Below, piece by piece: positions 58,780 through 64,000 of a stretch of DNA of 64,000 nt. Position 1 is the stretch's first letter. Every line of letters begins with the position of its first letter. Origin of the DNA: Aspidiotus rigidus (lineage: Eukaryota; Arthropoda; Insecta; Hemiptera; Diaspididae); assembly GCA_035079385.1 (NCBI GenBank), contig JAVHKY010000030.1, positions 6,549,001 through 6,613,000 of the forward strand, written 5' to 3'. The translations under genes and the position numbers were made by a program. Below the pieces are notes generated by a model. The model was not told where the DNA came from. It did not search any database and saw only the letters and a list, made by a program, of their open reading frames with translations.

Positions 58780-59945
58780 ACGAGTTAGGGATTCTTCTAT
58801 GAGGTCATTAGATCGTGAAGTTACAGAGACTGATTTACGATTTTGTCAAATTGTTACGTCACAGGGACTGATTTATGACGTCGTCAGATTGTAACGACAC
58901 AGGGACTAATTTATAATATCGTCAGAGGCTGGTTTATGAAGTCATTAGATTGTGACGTCAGAGGAAGGGATCAATGACGTCGTACAATTGTGACGTCACA
59001 GAGGCTGATTTATGACGTCACAGATAGTAAATTGTAGGAAGTCGTCTATGACATAATCAGATCCTAATGTCAAAGGGAGTGATCTATGACATAATTAAGT
59101 GGAGACATCTCGGGCACTGATTTATGACGTTGTCAGATTGTAATGACACAGAAATTGCTTTATGATGTCGAAAGATTGTGACGTCACTAGGAGTGACCCA
59201 AAACGTCATTAGATCACAACGTCACAGAGACTGATTTAGGACGTCATCAGATTGTGATGTCACAGGGACTGTTTTAGGATGTTGAAAGATTGTGACGTCA
59301 CAAAGAGTCATCTATGACGTCATTAGATCATTATGTCAAAGAAACTGATTTATGACATTACCAGATCGTGTTGTTACAGGGACTAATTCATAATATCATT
59401 AGACCGTGACGTCACCGAGACTGATTTATGACATCATTGTATCATAATGTCACAGGGAGTAATCTGTGAAGTCATCAAGTGGAGACATCTCAGGGACTGA
59501 TTTATGACATAGTTAGATTGTGATGTCACAAGGACTGATTTATGACGTTGTCAGATAGTAATGACACATAGACTGCTTTATGGTGTCCGAAGATTGTGAC
59601 GTCGCTAGGAGTGATCTATGAACGTCATTAGACCACAAGTCACAGAGACTGATTTAGGACGTCATCAAATTGTGATGTCAGGGGGACTGTTTTATGATGA
59701 CAAAAGATTAAGACGTAAAAAGGAGTGATCTATGACGTCATTAGATCATGAAGTCACAGAAAGTGATTTATGACGTTGGCAGATCGTGAACTCACAGGGA
59801 CTAATTTGTAACATCTTCACATTCTGACATTCCAGGGTCTTATTTATGATGTAATCAGATCTTGATGTCACAAAGACTGATCTATGACGTTGTCAAATCG
59901 TGACGTCACAGGGAGTGATTTATGACGTCATCAGATAGCAACTTA
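58780..59945. repeat. TGACGTCA-rich tandem array, ~39-bp degenerate units
   Basis: Roughly 30 degenerate copies of a unit close to GACTGATTTATGACGTCATC followed by AGATTGTGACGTCACAGG. The 8-bp palindrome TGACGTCA is perfect about ten times and off by one base in many more. A single TGACGTCA also sits upstream near 58514. Same family as 48890-49290. No coding potential. Confidence 0.9.
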
Positions 59946-59949
59946 GGAG

Positions 59950-62900
59950 AGAAATAGAGTACATCAAATTACTTCGTCACGATGTACATTTCAACAAATT
60001 GAAATTGATGGAATTACGTACATATAGAGACTATTGGGATCACACGAAGAAAGATGAATTAAAACGGTCCTTTTCAGGGTAACCAATAAAATTTCAGGTT
60101 CCGAATGGAAAGAGTGCTCTGACCCACGATGTAAATTGAGAAGATTCCAACTTTTAAAATGTATGAATAAAACTTATGTGGACAAAATTTTAAAGGTGTG
60201 TAAGACTTCTGATCAAAATTTTAGTCAATTATGAAAGGTATAAAGTTTGTTATGAGTGATGAACGTGAGTTTCTTGAAAAAATAAGATGGGTTGTATACG
60301 CTTAAATTTTTTCTTCCTTGCTAAAAGTATGCATTATGTATCTTGTGACAGAATATTTAGATACCTCGCTAATGCTGAAGTCAAATGTAAAATCAGCTGT
60401 TGATAATACTGTCGATAAAGATATCACAAATCTTTTCTCGTACCTTCGTCCATCGTTATCGACGCCATCTTACTCTACTGTAAGATCAAACCAAGTGGAG
60501 TTACAAAAATGTATCTTCGACGTCGTCCATCGAGAATAGGTCAAGTCGGATGAAAAAAAAAAAAAAAAAAAACTAGAACATACAGAAATTTTGCCCTTGA
60601 GCACTTCGTATGTTTGCTGGACATTTCTTGTCACGATGAACTCAAATGTAAACAGTACTCGAATGTATTGACCCAACGTTGGATTTCGAGAAGGTCTCTA
60701 AGGTCAAATAAATTGATAATGTTTGCAAGACGCGAGTACCTACTAAATCTTTGGTAGATGCACGCAAAACAAACTTTCCTCACTAGCTCTTGCGATCGAG
60801 TTCCTCCGGATGATTGATGATGATGCGGGTTTTAAGATCGGTTTCACGCTATCGCCTCGCTTCCTGATGTACGGAAACGTGCACCACAGATTTGATGATT
60901 TTGATATTTGGCCAGAGCAAATTAACAATAAATCGCGATGTTTCCTACATCATTAAAGAATACCGATCGTGTGAGCTTGCTGCGGAGGAAGAGAAAATCC
61001 ATTAATGAATATAGCGAAGTACCACGAGTAATTAAAGCGCGTGAGCCTGTGTCTACTGACAAAAGGGAAGCCTCGAACTTTTTTTGTTCATTTTTTATAT
61101 CCTTTCAAATGATTGTGCATTTTTGGCCTGACTTTACATTTCACCGTCTGCCTCGGGCAGAATAATTTTCAGCTTGTATAATATTTTCTACAACGAAAGA
61201 ATGACGATATAGTAGTATAGGTACTCGTTATTGATAGCGGCCCGCATATTATTCCGTTATTCACGGCCTGATGAATGATAATTAGTTCAAACGACGATTT
61301 GGAGATGGGAAGTCGATGAAAATTGAATTTTGGCTCTGACATTTCACACTGAAGTTGGTGCCAATGGTTTGTTCGATTATATTTTACCATTTATGACACG
61401 CACTGTCCCTGGGGGAAACGAGATGATTGTAATATGATCGCTCCAGAGTGTGAAGAAAGAAGACCACCTTCTTTTTAAAACTTCTTCTGAAAAAAACGTG
61501 TAAGCACCATCGAATTTTTCAATATGACTGATACATGACCAAACTCAATTTTCAATTTATACATAATCTTAAATAATTAGGTTTTTTGTCTCGCACATGA
61601 ATAATCGCTACAAAAAAGTTCAGTCTCACTTTAGTCATTACAAAAAGCATGTAAAGATAATCCGTGATTACTTTTAAAAGATACCCTTGCTCACATGCAA
61701 CATCTATTCAACGTATCCAATAAATGTTGATTTTTTCAATCATATACACTTGGTACATAATAAGAAATTTTTACAGCCAATACATGGTGCATTACCCTTC
61801 AGGCGAAATAACTCAAATTGAACAAGCCCAGAAACCTTTATGTACACATCACATACTTTGAGAATCACTCAAGAACCACTTGTCCAATCGATCCCAAAAT
61901 TATCCGACAATAATTTTGAATACACTTCAACATAATGTAGAGATATGAAAATAATACGATTGATACTTTCCGAGAAATAACACTAAGAAATTCTGGGAAA
62001 ATTGAGTTACTCAACTACTCATCCAGTCTAAGAAAAAAATACACATCCACAACTTCAGATAATCCACTAAAACTTGGCCAAATTTCATGACAATCACAAC
62101 CAGTAGTTTTTGTGGTGTTGGATGGATGAAAAAAAAATTATATGTCTACGCACATATAAACCTGAAATTGTCTTATTGGGCTAGAAGTGATTTAGGACCT
62201 CCAAAACAGCGAGAAAATTCATTACCCCCTCCCCTTGCATACCTTGCGTCGGATGTAACACCTCACCTTTTACGAGTAAAATTATAGGAACACTGATCAA
62301 TACCTACCCATTATACCGGTATAGTTTTTTCGATTTTTTATTTTTAAACTTGCTTGCTGACAGTCTTTTAACAGACAGTCAAATTAAGGATTTTTTCTTT
62401 TACGGAAATCATGCGTACTCAAGTTGGTCGCATAGCCCACGTCGAAAACCTCTCGCACTAGTACGGATGAACTTTGTATTTATTGCTTAGGTATCTTTTA
62501 GTAATCAATAAAATACAAATACGTATTACTTATGAGTGCAAATTTATTTATTTCCGATTCCGTGAAACCGCGTACGATGTATTTGCGAGAATCTGCACGT
62601 CTTTACAGCCTCTTTATTGAAAGTATTTTGCGGTACGATTCTAGGCCAAATGCACTGTGGTAAGTTTAACGGAGTGCAAATATGCGGCTTCTGCTGCGGG
62701 TCAAAAGTCTCAGACGATCGTATTCTTAAGATGCGTACGTTCCGGAATCAATTTATCTCCATCCGATGATGGGTTTATGCACTATTCGTATACACATGAT
62801 CGAGCTTCATAAACGACGTCATAAAACTTGGTTTAGGTCGTCGTTTTCTGGAACGATATTGATATAGTTGGCTTGGAAAAAAAAAAAAAAAAAATGAACG

Positions 62901-63370
62901 AGAAACGAAAAAATTATTCACAAACTGAGGTTTAGTTGATTGAAAGAGAGAGTGGGAGAATCATCTGAATTCTATTATAGAGAAGGTTTGATAGGAGAAA
63001 TAAAACGTGTATAGAGGCAAAAATACTCATATTTGAGCGTACTCTTCTCCAATTCTTATTCCTTGTCACGACTTCGAAAAAATCAGACAAGACATACGCA
63101 TTATCAAGCTATCAAGCTGCAAATCGAAGATATGGAGGATGACTTTCTTCTACCACTTCATGGTCTTATGACCGAATTCGTTGAAGGGAATTTGCATATT
63201 ACGACCCTTGATTAATCATTAATAATAAAATTATATACAAATTACAAATATATGAAAATTTGTAACTCTCTCAATTTCTATTAAATTGTACACAAATTGA
63301 TATAAAATGTATATACAAGAGTATTAAAATCTTCAATCCCTCTAGATTCTCATTGAAAATTATAATCTAA
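59950..63370. other. Gene-poor tract with one doubtful exon
   Basis: A minus-strand segment 60870-60752 follows an acceptor-like GTACATCAG and reads KRGDSVKPILKPASSSIIRR then NSIARASEESLFCVHLPKI to a stop. It might be an exon, but nothing supports it further. Homopolymer A runs occur at 60551-60572 and 62878-62894. No transposon ends were seen. Confidence 0.3.
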
Positions 63371-63374
63371 TCAA

Positions 63375-64000
63375 AAAGGAGCAACCCCTCTCTACTACCC
63401 TTTTCACGGGGAGTAAAGGGGTTTCCGAAATACCATTCCTACAAAATCACGCCTTCTCTCAGCTATCAGCCGAAGATAGATACTACGAAACCACACCTCT
63501 TTTCAAGATGGATGCAAAGTACAATGGGGAGACCCACCTACGGGCGAGCCTTGACCATGGAAGCAAACTCCCCTCCCTTTATTACCCATACCCAGGGACA
63601 AGTAGAGAGACCTCTGGAATATCGTTCCCAATTACACCTTCTCACTTCTCAGCTACCCGCTGAAGATAACCAAACTAAACTACACCTCTTTATCTCGAAG
63701 ACGAATGCAAAAGTGCGATGGAAAAACCCGCTTCACGGGCGACCTCTGACCATAAAAGCAAAAACCCCCCTCTACTACCTATTTTTCGGGGACGATCCCC
63801 TCGGAACATTGTTTTTCACAAAATATCACCTTTCCTCAAGATGGAAAGCCGAAGTGCGATGGGGGACCCGTCCAGTGCATAAATCACCTCGATAAGTTTT
63901 TGCGGACGACCCCTGATCATGGAAGCAACCATGTAAACCACACAAGACAAGAATCGTCTTACAGACCAGGGTTACATACTGCCAGTGCAATGCACTTCGC
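63375..64000. repeat. Degenerate satellite, ~165-195-bp units, running off the right edge
   Basis: The landmark GAAGCAA or a close variant recurs near 63378, 63560, 63755 and 63921. Around it are CCCCTCTCTACTACCC, GCGATGGGGACCC-like words and CCTTGACCATGGAAG or its variants. At least three copies are visible. A plus-strand frame (63512-63895) is open through them but follows from the repeat. Confidence 0.75.

Noticed and set aside
58780..59945. Possible promoter/enhancer with real CRE function
   Set aside because: Not listed as a regulatory feature: the palindromes come with a tandem unit and no adjacent gene start was found. Kept as a finding only.
63512..63895. 127-codon plus-strand frame
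   Set aside because: Runs through three copies of a degenerate satellite unit with no family signature.

Overview
The window looks like nuclear DNA of an arthropod, most likely an insect. It is AT-rich, its genes are split by spliceosomal introns, and long gene-poor tracts are packed with non-autonomous transposons, foldback elements, satellites and a mitochondrial insertion. The nuclear copy of cox1 (about 47.08-47.21 kb) has the strong AT bias of insect mitochondria. A hemipteran would fit, but that is only a guess.

Layout from left to right. 1-3432 is a higher-order satellite (172/145-bp units with 27-bp sub-repeats) that abuts the degraded 3' end of a Penelope-like retroelement with a GIY-YIG endonuclease (3437-4168). 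A TBP-like factor gene (TBPL1/TRF2) lies on the minus strand at 7394-8305. 9.0-17.8 kb is a transposon graveyard: three hAT-type or palindromic MITEs with visible ends, two TA-flanked MITEs, a foldback element and remnants of an unclassified repeat ORF. A serine-rich, basic/acidic protein gene follows at 19261-20184 (minus); it ends in a CaaX box (CRIM) and may be a farnesylated nuclear-envelope protein. A complete six-exon CHMP3/VPS24 (ESCRT-III) gene is at 28753-29832 (minus), with one GC-AG intron. 31.0-31.4 kb is a 93-bp minisatellite. 32.7-33.4 kb holds three tandem exon-like modules on the minus strand. They are divergent from an unrecognised six-exon, 413-codon plus-strand gene (34731-37707). 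Just past that gene is a 68-bp-period array of perfect hairpins (38225-38565).

40669-57292 (minus) holds exons of a mitochondria-eating-protein (Mieap/SPATA18) family gene. Eight downstream exons (40669-45864) end in the Mieap domain. A 361-codon 5' exon (56210-57292) is phase-compatible with them, which implies a roughly 10-kb intron. That intron is loaded with insertions: a (CT)n tract, a NUMT, a TGACGTCA-rich array, a Penelope 5' fragment and a foldback element carrying a perfect 42-bp hairpin. Further right are a second, larger TGACGTCA array (about 58.78-59.94 kb), some doubtful exons, and a 165-195-bp satellite running off the right edge.

The genes do not form a pathway. They are independent housekeeping or regulatory genes: transcription initiation (TBPL1), endosomal membrane scission (CHMP3), mitochondrial quality control (Mieap-like), and two uncharacterised ones. 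Exon boundaries were read by eye from splice signals and reading phase, and no database search was possible.
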